Made by a program: the position numbers and the translations under genes
Notes under the pieces: generated by a model
Seen by the model: the letters and a program-made list of their open reading frames with translations, nothing else
The model's database searches: none
What the model was told of the DNA's origin: nothing
Assembly (NCBI RefSeq): GCF_902498805.1
Contig: NZ_LR701596.1
Location: 1-64,000, forward strand
DNA length: 64,000 bases
Reading direction: 5' to 3'
DNA from: Imperialibacter sp. EC-SDR9
Lineage (GTDB): Bacteria > Bacteroidota > Bacteroidia > Cytophagales > Cyclobacteriaceae
Shown: positions 34,486 through 42,985 of the stretch, piece by piece
Layout: every line of letters begins with the position of its first letter
Position numbering within the stretch: the first letter of the stretch is position 1

Positions 34486-34557
34486 TGGAAGGGGCTGGAA
34501 TCGAACCAACACTGGCGGTGCTTCAAACCGCTGCTCTACCATTGGAGCTACCCTTCC
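34486..34557 (-). ncRNA. tRNA-like element, Phe-type anticodon (GAA)
   Basis: A 72-nt cloverleaf: acceptor GGAAGGG/CCCTTCC perfect, D arm GCTC-CAATGGTA-GAGC, anticodon arm GCGGT-TTGAAGC-ACCGC reading GAA, 5-nt variable loop, T arm GTTGG-TTCGATT-CCAGC. Odd features: G instead of A after the anticodon (position 37), C at loop position 38 and C in place of A14. No CCA. A working tRNA-Phe is possible but these deviations argue against it. Confidence 0.75.
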
Positions 34558-34725
34558 TAACTGGCCACCTGCATCGGGACATCAGGCCTGAAAACCCCTA
34601 CGCCAGGCGACCACTGCTGACAGAACGAAAGCTTTTTCGCACATCACAGAAAAATGGAATCCTGCTTATGGCCTTTAACCATTCTTCCGTTCGGAGGCAC
34701 CCATTTTGCCCCTCCTTCAGCCCTG

Positions 34726-34808
34726 TGGGGATAGAAAGATTCGAACTTTCAAAGCTGTCAGCCCCGGTTTTACAGACCGGCCCAGATCTCCAACTCTGGC
34801 GTATCCCC
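34726..34808 (-). ncRNA. tRNA-Tyr (GTA)-like element
   Basis: The best-formed member of the array: acceptor GGGGATA/TATCCCC perfect, D arm CCAG-AGTTGGAGAT-CTGG, anticodon arm CCGGT-CTGTAAA-ACCGG reading GTA, a short class II variable arm (GCT-GAC-AGC), and T arm GAAAG-TTCGAAT-CTTTC. Position 8 is C where U is nearly universal, and CCA is not encoded. It could be a real tRNA-Tyr or the founder of the degenerate array. It starts about 26 nt downstream of the T-run of a terminator-like hairpin. Confidence 0.75.
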
Positions 34809-34833
34809 TTTTCCTGTTTTTCTTTTTGGGCAC

Positions 34834-34863
34834 AAAAAAACCCGGCCTTGCGGGACCGGGTTT
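34834..34863 (-). terminator. terminator-like hairpin just upstream of the tRNA-like array
   Basis: On the minus strand the 8-bp stem AAACCCGG/CCGGGTTT with a 10-nt loop runs directly into seven T. It lies only about 26 nt before the Tyr-like element, too close for an ordinary promoter in between, so it may be a leaky attenuator of the array transcript or the end of an upstream transcript. Confidence 0.65.
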
Positions 34864-35311
34864 CTCATGAAATACTCTTAACGAATAGTCACAAAAATAT
34901 CCTCCCGATCCTTCGCCGATGACGTAGGTTTCCCACGAAGCTGAGATAGCTATCCCGCTCCTGTCCTGTCGGCCCCATATGTATATTCAAGCGCTTTATC
35001 ATATGCGTCTTTTACATTTTTTCACAACAAAAAACCCAGACTTTACGGCCTGGGTCAAAACACTGCTGGGAACTATCCAGTCAATTGTCTTTTTCAGGCC
35101 ATAGCATAACATCCTCATAGAGGCAAAACCAATCGCTTTGACTCGGCATTGAGATATGTAATGTGCGTTTCTTCACTTGCTTTTAATTTTGGTTTGCAAT
35201 GATCTGAATAAATTTTGTCTATACAAAATACAACACTAAAATAATTTTTAAAACGACATTATTTATTATGAGTCTAAATCACACCCTGGTGCTGAGTGCA
35301 CTCCTTCTCCT
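34864..35311. other. gene-free region between the array and the sulfatase gene
   Basis: Contains two minus-strand terminator-like hairpins at its ends (34834-34863, just outside, and 35028-35055). In between, the minus strand has a -7-like TATTTTTG (34899-34892) without a TTG at the usual distance. A short RNA between the two hairpins is possible; it does not look like tmRNA, 4.5S RNA or 6S RNA. No coding frame is convincing. Confidence 0.4.
35028..35055 (-). terminator. intrinsic terminator, probably of the sulfatase transcript
   Basis: On the minus strand ACCCAG/CTGGGT forms a 6-bp stem with a 10-nt loop followed by TTTTTTG. It is about 257 bp after the sulfatase stop on the same strand. 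Confidence 0.6.
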
Positions 35312-36697
35312 TCATTGCAACCCCCAATGCTGCCTAAGCATATGGCTAAGACTATCAGCGATTGCCGACTGGCCTGCGGCAATGTTTTCATTTTCCTCCA
35401 GGTCGCTTCGGTGATCATACAGCATTTCGTCCTGCCATTGCAGGCTGTCGTTCACCCACTCTGTATAAGCATAGTCTGGCGTGGTGATGGTGTAGCCATT
35501 TGTCCATCGGGAAATGGCAAAACCGGCCGGTGACGTTGAAGGTGCGGCCAGTTCATTGGCTAGACTTTCCCCCTGTAGCTGTGTCGGTTTTGGCAGCCCT
35601 GAGAGATCAGCCAGGGTGGGGAAAATGTCGACGTACTCAACGATGGCATTGGAGATGCTTCCAGCCTTTACCTTCGGCGATTTCCAGATCATAGTGGAGC
35701 GAAGTGAATTTCGGTAGTTGCAGTGTTTACACCACATGGTGTGCTCCAGCAGGTTGTAGCCATGGTCACCGATCAGCACGATGTGTGTTTTTTCATCAAG
35801 ACCCAGTGCTTTCAACTCGTCGAGCACCCTTCCTATCTGGGCATCGACATAACTCACGCTGGCATAATAACCTTGAATCAACGTTAGCGCCAGTGAGTCG
35901 CTCACGGGGCCTTCCTTTGGCACCTCAGCATAGTTTCTCAGCTCACCTGAGTTGTGAACGGAGCGTGCCGGGGCGCCTGTCGGCACATAGTTATTGTCTG
36001 GCAGACTTACTTTACCGTCATATAGCTGCCAATACTTCTCGGGAGCATTGAACGGCAGGTGTGGCTTAAGGAAACCAACGGCCATAAAGAAGGGCTTACC
36101 GGCCGCCGCCAATGCCTTCAGATCGATAATGCTCTTAGCTGCAATCTTAGCATCATTATAAACGCTGTCCGGCACATTACCCCTCTCGTAAGGCCTTCCC
36201 CTGTTGGCCAAATCTGTGCCGCTGTTCGCTTCGGTCTGATAGTCCAGCAGGTCGTTTGGCCGCCAGTTGATGTCCCAGGCAGCGGCGTGGTCGTCTTCAT
36301 TGTGAAACACTTTGCCGTTAGATACGGTGGTGTAGCCGTTGTCTTTAAAATACTGAGGCAACGAGATCGCTCCCGGCGCATCATCCTGGGCATAGGTCAG
36401 GTAGGTGAGAAAGCGGTTTTGCATTGGCCTCAGCCCGGTGAGAAAGCTGGCCCTTGATGCACCACAAACCGGAATGTTACAAAAAGCATTCTTAAAGAGT
36501 ACTCCCTCTCCTGCCAGCTGATCCATATTGGGTGACTGAACAAGGGGATGGCCATAGCACCCAAGCTCCGGCCGCAAGTCGTCAACTACTATGAAAAGGA
36601 CGTTGGAGGGGCCGGTTGGTGCTTCTTTTGGTGTGCAAGAAAAAACCAAAGAAGCACCCAGGAATGGAATAACGAGAGATCTGAATTGGTAAGTCAT
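35312..36697 (-). CDS. lipoprotein sulfatase, iduronate-2-sulfatase-like
   Basis: A 461-aa sulfatase (alkaline-phosphatase superfamily) with a lipobox at residues 18-21 (VFSC). Family features: metal-binding VVDDLRPELGCYG (Asp39/Asp40), the formylglycine motif CGASR (78-82) followed by ASFLTG, the FLKPHLPF segment, the IGDHGYNLLEH metal site and ENIAAG near the end. The Cys-x-Ala form of the motif is accepted by family members but the classical aerobic motif is CxPxR, so maturation may need a specific enzyme. It would remove sulfate from sulfated glycans, perhaps with the FGE-like fusion protein encoded 2 kb away. Confidence 0.9.
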   Translation of the reverse strand: MTYQFRSLVIPFLGASLVFSCTPKEAPTGPSNVLFIVVDDLRPELGCYGHPLVQSPNMDQLAGEGVLFKNAFCNIPVCGASRASFLTGLRPMQNRFLTYLTYAQDDAPGAISLPQYFKDNGYTTVSNGKVFHNEDDHAAAWDINWRPNDLLDYQTEANSGTDLANRGRPYERGNVPDSVYNDAKIAAKSIIDLKALAAAGKPFFMAVGFLKPHLPFNAPEKYWQLYDGKVSLPDNNYVPTGAPARSVHNSGELRNYAEVPKEGPVSDSLALTLIQGYYASVSYVDAQIGRVLDELKALGLDEKTHIVLIGDHGYNLLEHTMWCKHCNYRNSLRSTMIWKSPKVKAGSISNAIVEYVDIFPTLADLSGLPKPTQLQGESLANELAAPSTSPAGFAISRWTNGYTITTPDYAYTEWVNDSLQWQDEMLYDHRSDLEENENIAAGQSAIADSLSHMLRQHWGLQ

Positions 36698-36767
36698 GAC
36701 TAAATATATCCATCCTATTTCACTTTAGGAAGGAATAGCCGCCCCAACGGCTGCCTCAGATCAAGCG

Positions 36768-36807
36768 CCTATCATAGCCCCGGGTTTAATCCATGGGCTA
36801 TGATAGG
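36768..36807. repeat. 13-bp perfect inverted repeat in a divergent spacer
   Basis: CCTATCATAGCCC (36768-36780) and its exact complement (36795-36807) flank a 14-nt loop. No T-run follows, and it lies between divergent genes, so it is more like an extragenic palindrome or regulator site than a terminator. Confidence 0.55.
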
Positions 36808-36960
36808 GCTTCTACATTTTCAATAAAAACTATCCACAAACCAATTGAAGACCGGTTCATTCGGATTGAGTCTCAAACATTTTTTTAAAACCAATGACAT
36901 AGGGTTGACACTCCCGCTCGCTACATTTAAATTCAAAAGGACAAATTGCGACAGAGAACG

Positions 36961-37374
36961 ATGAAGCACACCACCAACTACTACAATACGTTTATAGAAA
37001 TTGCCGAGGACAGCCCCAGCGAGCAAGCTGCCGTGCCATCATTGAAAGGAGAAAAAAAGTCGGTAGCCAATATGCAATTCGACATGGTGTATGACAATCC
37101 CTACAAGTACACCTCCGACGAGGTGCTGTTTGGCGTATTTGCCCTGAGAAATGAGTTCGAACCCAGCGAGCTGGACGAGCAACGTGAGCACTATTTTTCG
37201 AAAGGGCAGCCCTGCTTTCGGGCCTCTCCGCTTACCAAACAGTATGGCTGGGGAGTGCACGCCAATGCTGAAGGAAAGATTGCCATTTACGGAGCTGAAA
37301 CCGAAGAGTACAAAAAATTCCTGGCAGACGATGCTATCAAAAAAGTGAAGGCCATGAGGTCAAAGAGGGCCTGA
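36961..37374 (+). CDS. DUF6157 family protein
   Basis: A 137-aa cytoplasmic protein recognised by its conserved start and core: MKHTTNYYNTFIEIAEDSP, VANMQFDMVYDNPYKYTSDEVLF, and SPLTKQYGWGVHANAEGKIAIY. ATG 36961 is chosen over a start 15 bp upstream because conservation begins there. The family has no known function; it is widespread in bacteria as a single gene. The next gene follows after 54 bp on the same strand. Confidence 0.8.
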   Translation: MKHTTNYYNTFIEIAEDSPSEQAAVPSLKGEKKSVANMQFDMVYDNPYKYTSDEVLFGVFALRNEFEPSELDEQREHYFSKGQPCFRASPLTKQYGWGVHANAEGKIAIYGAETEEYKKFLADDAIKKVKAMRSKRA

Positions 37375-37428
37375 GTTTTCCAGCGACAGTCCTATTGGCA
37401 ATGGTTTTCTTTTAGATTTGTAGTCGAT

Positions 37429-37899
37429 ATGACCAACAACGACATCTTCCGCCGATTGCGCTACCTCCTCGATGCCGATGACTCGCAAATGATTAATCTA
37501 TTCGCACAGGCCGGGCACCATGTAACACGGGCTGAAGTGAGCGACTACATGAAAAGAGAAGATGAGGAAACTTATCAGGAAATGCCCGACATTAAACTTG
37601 CGATTTTTCTCAACGGACTCATTAACGAAAAACGTGGCACAAGAGAGGGCGATCAACCGGCACCAGAGCAACTGCTCAATAACAATATCATCCTCAGAAA
37701 GCTCAAGATCGCCTTTAACCTAAGCTCAGAAGATATCCAGGCCATTTTCAAACTGAAAGGCAAAACTATTGGCCCCCACGAACTGAGTGCCTTCTTCCGC
37801 AACCCAAAGCAAAGCCAGTACCGGCCATGCAATGATCAGTATCTGCGGTACTTTTTGAGTGGCATGCAGATAAAGTACAGAGCAAAGGAAGAGGAATGA
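37429..37899 (+). CDS. YehS-like DUF1456 protein
   Basis: A 156-aa protein made of two DUF1456 repeats (MTNNDIFRRLRYLLDADDSQM and NNNIILRKLKIAFNLSSED, each followed by a KxxxELSxFxR-like segment). The family is typified by E. coli YehS, of unknown function. Length is as expected. No partner is evident apart from the preceding DUF6157 gene. Confidence 0.85.
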   Translation: MTNNDIFRRLRYLLDADDSQMINLFAQAGHHVTRAEVSDYMKREDEETYQEMPDIKLAIFLNGLINEKRGTREGDQPAPEQLLNNNIILRKLKIAFNLSSEDIQAIFKLKGKTIGPHELSAFFRNPKQSQYRPCNDQYLRYFLSGMQIKYRAKEEE

Positions 37900-38005
37900 G
37901 AGGGCTGAATAAGCAGCTATCTGACCACAAAATTGTACACCCGAACCTTAAATAATCAATGATTGTTCTTAAATTGAGTTTCAAATAGGAAGTTGAAAGT
38001 ACCAA

Positions 38006-38500
38006 ATGAAACAAAAAGAGCAATCGGTATTAAAAAACATTACCAGGTATCGTGCCGTTCAGCGAAAGTATCAGCATGTTCAGCCGAACAAATGGCGGGC
38101 CAGCCGCAATGACGTACAAGCCGGAATTGATCAACTCCTGGGCTATGGAGGTGTAGGCACTCTTCGGTTGCAAGGCTCATTTCTTGGCGAGGTTCCCGGT
38201 TTGACAAACCTGCCCGTGGCCAGAGTGGCAGAGCTGCTTGACATGAGCAAAACTACTTTTTACAGGGCCAAAGATGAGCCGGAACTTGACATGGGCACGG
38301 TGGATCGACTTTCAAGTTTGTTCAAAATTTACCAGAGAGGAATGGAAGCCTTTGAAGGGCTGGAGCCGTTTGAAGAGTGGCTTCAATCGAAGATAGCCAA
38401 CCTGGGGGATCAGCATCCGATTGACCTTCTGATGACCGAAAGCGGTAGAACAGCTGTTTTGGAAGCTATTGACCGGGTAGAGTATGGAGTGTATGGATAA
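38006..38500 (+). CDS. Xre/MbcA/ParS-type antitoxin
   Basis: A 164-aa protein with an N-terminal DNA-binding-like region and the DUF2384-type C-terminal domain: LPVARVAELLDMSKTTFYRAKDEPELDMGTVDRLSSLFKIY (read in parts: the HTH is VAELLDMSKTTFYR), then a helix with GMEAFEG and PFEEWLQSKI, ending VLEAIDRVEYGVYG. This is the usual antitoxin of RES-domain toxins, and the toxin gene follows with a one-base overlap (TAATG). Confidence 0.86.
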   Translation: MKQKEQSVLKNITRYRAVQRKYQHVQPNKWRASRNDVQAGIDQLLGYGGVGTLRLQGSFLGEVPGLTNLPVARVAELLDMSKTTFYRAKDEPELDMGTVDRLSSLFKIYQRGMEAFEGLEPFEEWLQSKIANLGDQHPIDLLMTESGRTAVLEAIDRVEYGVYG

Positions 38501-38955
38501 TGCTGGTATTTAGAATTGAAAAGAAGAAATACCAGCCCACTTACCCTCCTCATGGCTCTCGTTTTGCTAACGGCCGCTGGAGCACCAAAGATATGTGGGT
38601 GGTATATACCTCAGAGAACATCGCCCTTGCCAAATTAGAAACACTGGCTAATAGTGGTTCGAGAATACCTCAGAACAGGTTCGTACTGACTCTTGAAATA
38701 GACGATGACACTCCACTGGCAGAAATAACCGTTAACGACCTGCCTCAAAACTGGCACGATTACCCCTCCCCAAAACAACTAGCTGAGATAGTGAAAGATA
38801 TAATGAACAGTCAACTCTACGTTGGTGCGATTGTTCCATCGGTGCAATCACCCAGAGAGAAAAATATCCTATTATTTCCCGAACATCCTGAGTTCGGGAG
38901 GTGTGTCTCCAGATTGGATGAAACAGACGAATACTTTGATCCACGATTGAAATAA
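38500..38955 (+). CDS. RES-domain toxin
   Basis: A 151-aa RES protein. Members studied in other bacteria degrade NAD+, arresting the cell. Visible hallmarks: RFANGRWS, VVYTSENIALAKLETLAN (the tyrosine and glutamates of the active-site region), and the C-terminal REKNILLFPEHPEF. It overlaps the antitoxin by one base. Intact, so likely functional. No other accessory gene accompanies the module. Confidence 0.86.
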   Translation: MLVFRIEKKKYQPTYPPHGSRFANGRWSTKDMWVVYTSENIALAKLETLANSGSRIPQNRFVLTLEIDDDTPLAEITVNDLPQNWHDYPSPKQLAEIVKDIMNSQLYVGAIVPSVQSPREKNILLFPEHPEFGRCVSRLDETDEYFDPRLK

Positions 38956-39029
38956 GCCTCAATGTTTGTTTCGAAATCCACATCGGTAAACAGCTTCTCA
39001 ATTTCTCCAAATCTTCACGATATTAGTGC

Positions 39030-41738
39030 ATGCGAAAACTGCTCATTCTTTTTTTGTTGCTGGCTGCTTTTTCTGCCAAAAGCCAGCTGTTCGAATACAA
39101 TACTAATGGTATTCAAAGGGTGTCTTTATCGTCCAGCACCAAATACCAGGTAAAACTGACCCCATTTATTTCCTTCCGGGTCAATGGTGAGGTCATTAGC
39201 AGCCCTTCGCAGGAAGGTGCTGACAAAAGATTTGAGACTGTTTACTCCCATCCAGCAGCCAAAAGCACTCTACCCTACAAAATTACATTCACGTTCAAAA
39301 ACATCACCTCTTCAGACACCCTCACTATCGAAAACATTGTGCCTTTTGGTGAAAACCCTGACCACGTGTACATCACCGGACTGGGTGAGCACCGGCTGTC
39401 CCGCAGCGTGATTTACCGGCCGGGCTTTGGCCCCATCGGTGTCATCCTGCCCGATAATGCCTGGGAGTTGGGGTTTGGCATCCTGCCACTGCCTGATGGA
39501 AACGCAGTCGCCGGGCTGGCTCGCCGCCAAAGCTGGGAGAAGGCACAGCGCAAACGATTCGAAACGGTCGTGTACCCTGGTGGTGAGGTCACTTACGAGC
39601 TTTGGTATGAGCCGTTCGCCGGCAACTGGCAGGAAGGGCTGCGGCTCATGTTTCAAAAGCATATGCTCTTTGACCTGGAGCAATTTGACAACAGCCTCTT
39701 CGACCGCCCTGACCTTGCGTGGATTCGGAAGGCATATGCCATCAACCTGATGATGGCTTGGGACAAGGACTTTTACAATCCCCGCTATGGCATCTATTAC
39801 CTGCCCAAAACCATCGAAAGGGCAAAGCCACTGATTGGTGGCTGGGATGTTATTGGCTTCTGGCCTACCTGGCCTGCCCTTGGACTAGATCAGCGCAACC
39901 AGTGGGACATGTTCCGCAATCTTCCAGGAGGTCTGAAAGAGCTGAAGCGCATCACCACCGATGCTCACAAAGCCGGGACGAAGATGTTCCTCTGCTACAA
40001 TCCATGGGATGAAAGTACTACCGCCACTACATTTGCCGAACAAATGGCAGGCATGACCGACATGCTCAAATCCACAGACACCGACGGCGTGGTGCTCGAC
40101 ACCCGGGGTAGCAGCAGTGCGGAAATACAAGCCGCAGGCGATGCGGCAAAGGAAGGCGTTATCATGTACAGTGAGGGAATAGCCATTCCCAAAGACATGC
40201 TGGGCATTATTTCCGGCAGGGTGCACAATGCGCTGGAGTACCCACCCCTGCTCAACCTCAACAAATTCATCAAGCCCGACTTCGCCATTTTCCGAGTGGC
40301 CGAGCTGGCCTACGAGCCCATTTTGCGGGAATACAACCTAAGCCTGTTCAATGGCCACGGCGTAGAAATCAACCAGTTCCAACCGGGTAGGCCGGAATGG
40401 GTAGACGAGCAGTACAAACACCTGGGCAGGATACTGATGGTGCTCCGCAGCAACAGCGATGTTTTCAATTACAGTACTTACACACCGCTCATTCCCACTT
40501 TCCAGGACAGTGTGTATGTGAACGAGTGGAAAAGCGATACCAAAACTATTTACACCATTTACAACGCCAATCCTGAAGGCTACATGGGGCCTCTGTTTGA
40601 CCTGGAACTACCCGACACCCATCACGCAGTCAACTTGTGGACGCACCAACCGGTAAGCGTGGACGATGGAAAAGCGCTTGTTTCCATCGACGGTTTTGCC
40701 CCGGGAGATTTGGGCACCAACAACGAAGGAACCGTAAGCGTAGTGGCGGTATTTCCCAAAGTGTTGCATGTCAGCCGCCAAGGCGACGAACTGATCATTG
40801 AAAGCCCGCCGGGAAAAATCACCTTGTCGATCAATGGCCCCGGCTATGACAAAAAGCCCTACGAACTGGAAGGTGGAAAGCACAGCCTTTCGCTTAGAAA
40901 AACATTTGGCTGGCAGGAAGGTAGCGTGGTCATTCAATACCTTACCAAAGGTGAGTTGACAGATGAGGTGGTATTTGAACTAAAGGCATCAGATCCATGG
41001 CTGATCTCCAGTACCACCAACACAGCGGGCAACAACATCGACCCTGCCTCGGTGCGGGTGCCCGGCGGCAACTATCATTACAGAGTGGATTCCAGAGAGG
41101 GAGAATTTATCCCCTATCCCAAACAAGCTGAGAAGGACACGCTCATGCCCGCCTTTTGGATGGACCGCTACCCGGTAACCAATGCCCAGTACTACGACTT
41201 TCTGGTAGCCACCTGCTACCGTCCCAACGACGACACGAATTTTCTTAAACACTGGCCCGGCGGCAAGCCCAAAAAGGGAGAAGAAGACTTTCCGGTAGTC
41301 TACATTGATATTGAGGACGCCAGGGCCTATGCAGAATGGAAAGGCTACCGCCTGCCGACCGAGTTGGAATGGCAGTATGCAGCACAAGCCGGAGACGCTG
41401 CCAATACCTGGCCATGGGGTGCCGAAATGGACAGCACGAAAACCAGTCCAGCAGATGGAAAACCTTATGCAGTAGGACAATTTCCAGAGGGGAAAAACCC
41501 TCTGGGCCTTGAAGACCTGGTAGGCAATGTGTGGCAACTGACCAACGATGTGTACTTCAATGGCACGAGTGAATTTGTGATGCTGAAGGGCGGCAGCTAC
41601 TTTAACCCGACCTCCAGCTGGTGGTATGTGAAAGGAGGCCCTCAGCCACTACCCTGGCGGCAGATGCTGCTTCGGGTGTCACCTGGGTTTGAGAGAAGTG
41701 CGACTTTGGGGTTTAGGTGTGTGGTGGAGGAGAAATAG
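39030..41738 (+). CDS. secreted hydrolase-like TIM barrel fused to an FGE-like (SUMF1) domain
   Basis: A 902-aa exported protein (signal peptide ending near SAKSQ). Residues about 20-200 are beta-rich. About 210-530 look like a glycosidase-type TIM barrel: GGWDVIGFWPTWPALGLDQRNQW, GTKMFLCYNPWDEST, DGVVLDTRGSSS, VIMYSEG. A beta domain follows (530-660), and residues about 670-902 are a formylglycine-generating-enzyme-family domain (VRVPGGNYHY, FWMDRYPVTNAQYYDFL, YRLPTELEWQYAA, GLEDLVGNVWQLTND, LKGGSYF, TLGFRCV). I do not recognise the barrel family. True FGE needs two paired cysteines; only the final Cys is near the expected place, so this domain is probably a binding module, not a sulfatase activator. 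Confidence 0.72.
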   Translation: MRKLLILFLLLAAFSAKSQLFEYNTNGIQRVSLSSSTKYQVKLTPFISFRVNGEVISSPSQEGADKRFETVYSHPAAKSTLPYKITFTFKNITSSDTLTIENIVPFGENPDHVYITGLGEHRLSRSVIYRPGFGPIGVILPDNAWELGFGILPLPDGNAVAGLARRQSWEKAQRKRFETVVYPGGEVTYELWYEPFAGNWQEGLRLMFQKHMLFDLEQFDNSLFDRPDLAWIRKAYAINLMMAWDKDFYNPRYGIYYLPKTIERAKPLIGGWDVIGFWPTWPALGLDQRNQWDMFRNLPGGLKELKRITTDAHKAGTKMFLCYNPWDESTTATTFAEQMAGMTDMLKSTDTDGVVLDTRGSSSAEIQAAGDAAKEGVIMYSEGIAIPKDMLGIISGRVHNALEYPPLLNLNKFIKPDFAIFRVAELAYEPILREYNLSLFNGHGVEINQFQPGRPEWVDEQYKHLGRILMVLRSNSDVFNYSTYTPLIPTFQDSVYVNEWKSDTKTIYTIYNANPEGYMGPLFDLELPDTHHAVNLWTHQPVSVDDGKALVSIDGFAPGDLGTNNEGTVSVVAVFPKVLHVSRQGDELIIESPPGKITLSINGPGYDKKPYELEGGKHSLSLRKTFGWQEGSVVIQYLTKGELTDEVVFELKASDPWLISSTTNTAGNNIDPASVRVPGGNYHYRVDSREGEFIPYPKQAEKDTLMPAFWMDRYPVTNAQYYDFLVATCYRPNDDTNFLKHWPGGKPKKGEEDFPVVYIDIEDARAYAEWKGYRLPTELEWQYAAQAGDAANTWPWGAEMDSTKTSPADGKPYAVGQFPEGKNPLGLEDLVGNVWQLTNDVYFNGTSEFVMLKGGSYFNPTSSWWYVKGGPQPLPWRQMLLRVSPGFERSATLGFRCVVEEK

Positions 41739-41809
41739 AGTCAGCTGCAACTACTCCGGAAGGGTTGCTTAGCAAGTTCAAGATGACTCCTGCCCTACAG
41801 CCCATCAAT

Positions 41810-42985
41810 CTATTTTGCAATAAACAAGAAATCGCTGGCGTCCTGGTCGGAACCAAAAGCACCAAAACGAGGGGTGGTTTGCAGGCGTTCCATAAACGAA
41901 TTTAGCTCGGTGAGTGTCAGGAGTCTGTCTTCGCCACCATTTGTTTTGAGCGCTTCCAGAAAGCGGGAAGCAAAGGGCGAGTGCTTGCCCGCAATGCCAT
42001 CAGAAACATATTCCTTACCGCCGCTGGTAAGATATTTTCTGGTTTTTACTGCCAGTTTTTTCACCATAAACTCCACGTTATCCACCTCCGAGTAAACACT
42101 TCTTGAACTGGCCAGTACAGGGTCGAACGTGCCTCCGAAGCAGACGTCCATGACCAGGAAGATGTGGTCACATTTAATATTGTCAATATTGTTGCGCAGC
42201 CGATTGTGCGAGATGTAGGTGTTTTTTCCTGGATCGTTGGCAATGGAGTTGCGGGCGACCACATACCCTTCCCCAAACGTCTCATCATACTGGCCATGCC
42301 CTGCAAAAAAAATGAATAGCTGATCCTGCGGCTTATAGTTTCGCAGCGCATACTCCCTCAGGATCGTGAACACGTCATTTTGATCAATATTCTCCACAAT
42401 TCTTACCTCAAAACCATAGCGCTCTTCTAGCTCTTTGCCGATGGCTTTCGAATCGTAAATAGGGTTGACCAGGTCGCCCCAATTGTCGTACTGGTCGGTG
42501 GCAAAAAAAAGCCCATAGTCCTTTCTGTCGATGGCCACGGCGTCTTTCAAAGCATTCATCCCGACCACCACCGATCTGAAATCAGAAACGATTCCTCCCA
42601 TCTCTGTTTCGGCAACAATCTCGATGTAGTTTTGACCGTCGGGCAGGTACAGATTTTGCTGAATACTGGTCAGCAGCGGGCTTTCGAGCTCAACATTTTT
42701 AACTGCAGAGGGCTCTCCATCGTTGGACGTTTTCAGAGCCAGCCTCACTGACTTCAACGGCTCCGTACTTACCACGGTGGCCTTCACGTCCACCCTGTTT
42801 TCCTGGCTGTTGGTATATTCAAGTCGTGGCAGCTCCCACACAATTCTGGGCAGGGTGGTGGCGTTTGCCGGCTTTGTGACGTCTATATGAACCTGGTTGG
42901 TACGGGTGGCTACCACCTGACCAAAAATCGCAGGGCTTACGAGCGTAAGCAGCGGAAGCAAAATATATCGTGGAGATAATTTCAT
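41810..42985 (-). CDS. exported caspase-family (C14) protease
   Basis: A 391-aa protein with a signal peptide (cleavage near FGQ), an N-terminal beta-sandwich (about 35-145) and a caspase-like domain (about 155-390). The catalytic pair is visible: His230 in FFAGHGQYDE and Cys282 in FLVMDVCFGGTFD. The SGGKEYVSDG and HSPFASRFLEAL segments are typical of bacterial caspase homologs. It is the last gene of an operon: its ATG overlaps the stop of the giant T9SS gene by 4 bp. A periplasmic or surface processing role is inferred, possibly on the giant partner. Confidence 0.87.
   Translation of the reverse strand: MKLSPRYILLPLLTLVSPAIFGQVVATRTNQVHIDVTKPANATTLPRIVWELPRLEYTNSQENRVDVKATVVSTEPLKSVRLALKTSNDGEPSAVKNVELESPLLTSIQQNLYLPDGQNYIEIVAETEMGGIVSDFRSVVVGMNALKDAVAIDRKDYGLFFATDQYDNWGDLVNPIYDSKAIGKELEERYGFEVRIVENIDQNDVFTILREYALRNYKPQDQLFIFFAGHGQYDETFGEGYVVARNSIANDPGKNTYISHNRLRNNIDNIKCDHIFLVMDVCFGGTFDPVLASSRSVYSEVDNVEFMVKKLAVKTRKYLTSGGKEYVSDGIAGKHSPFASRFLEALKTNGGEDRLLTLTELNSFMERLQTTPRFGAFGSDQDASDFLFIAK

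Noticed and set aside
34245-34922. plus-strand open frames of 74 and 145 codons over the tRNA-like array
   Set aside because: They translate the antisense of tRNA-like T arms and anticodon arms; the structured RNA reading on the minus strand explains the sequence better.
34864-35027. known structural RNA (tmRNA, 4.5S or 6S) between two terminators
   Set aside because: None of the diagnostic motifs, such as the SRP GGAAGCAGC loop or a tmRNA T arm with tag frame, is present.
39030-41738. genuine formylglycine-generating enzyme maturing the sulfatase
   Set aside because: The C-terminal domain has the fold motifs but not the paired active-site cysteines, so activation of sulfatase is not supported.
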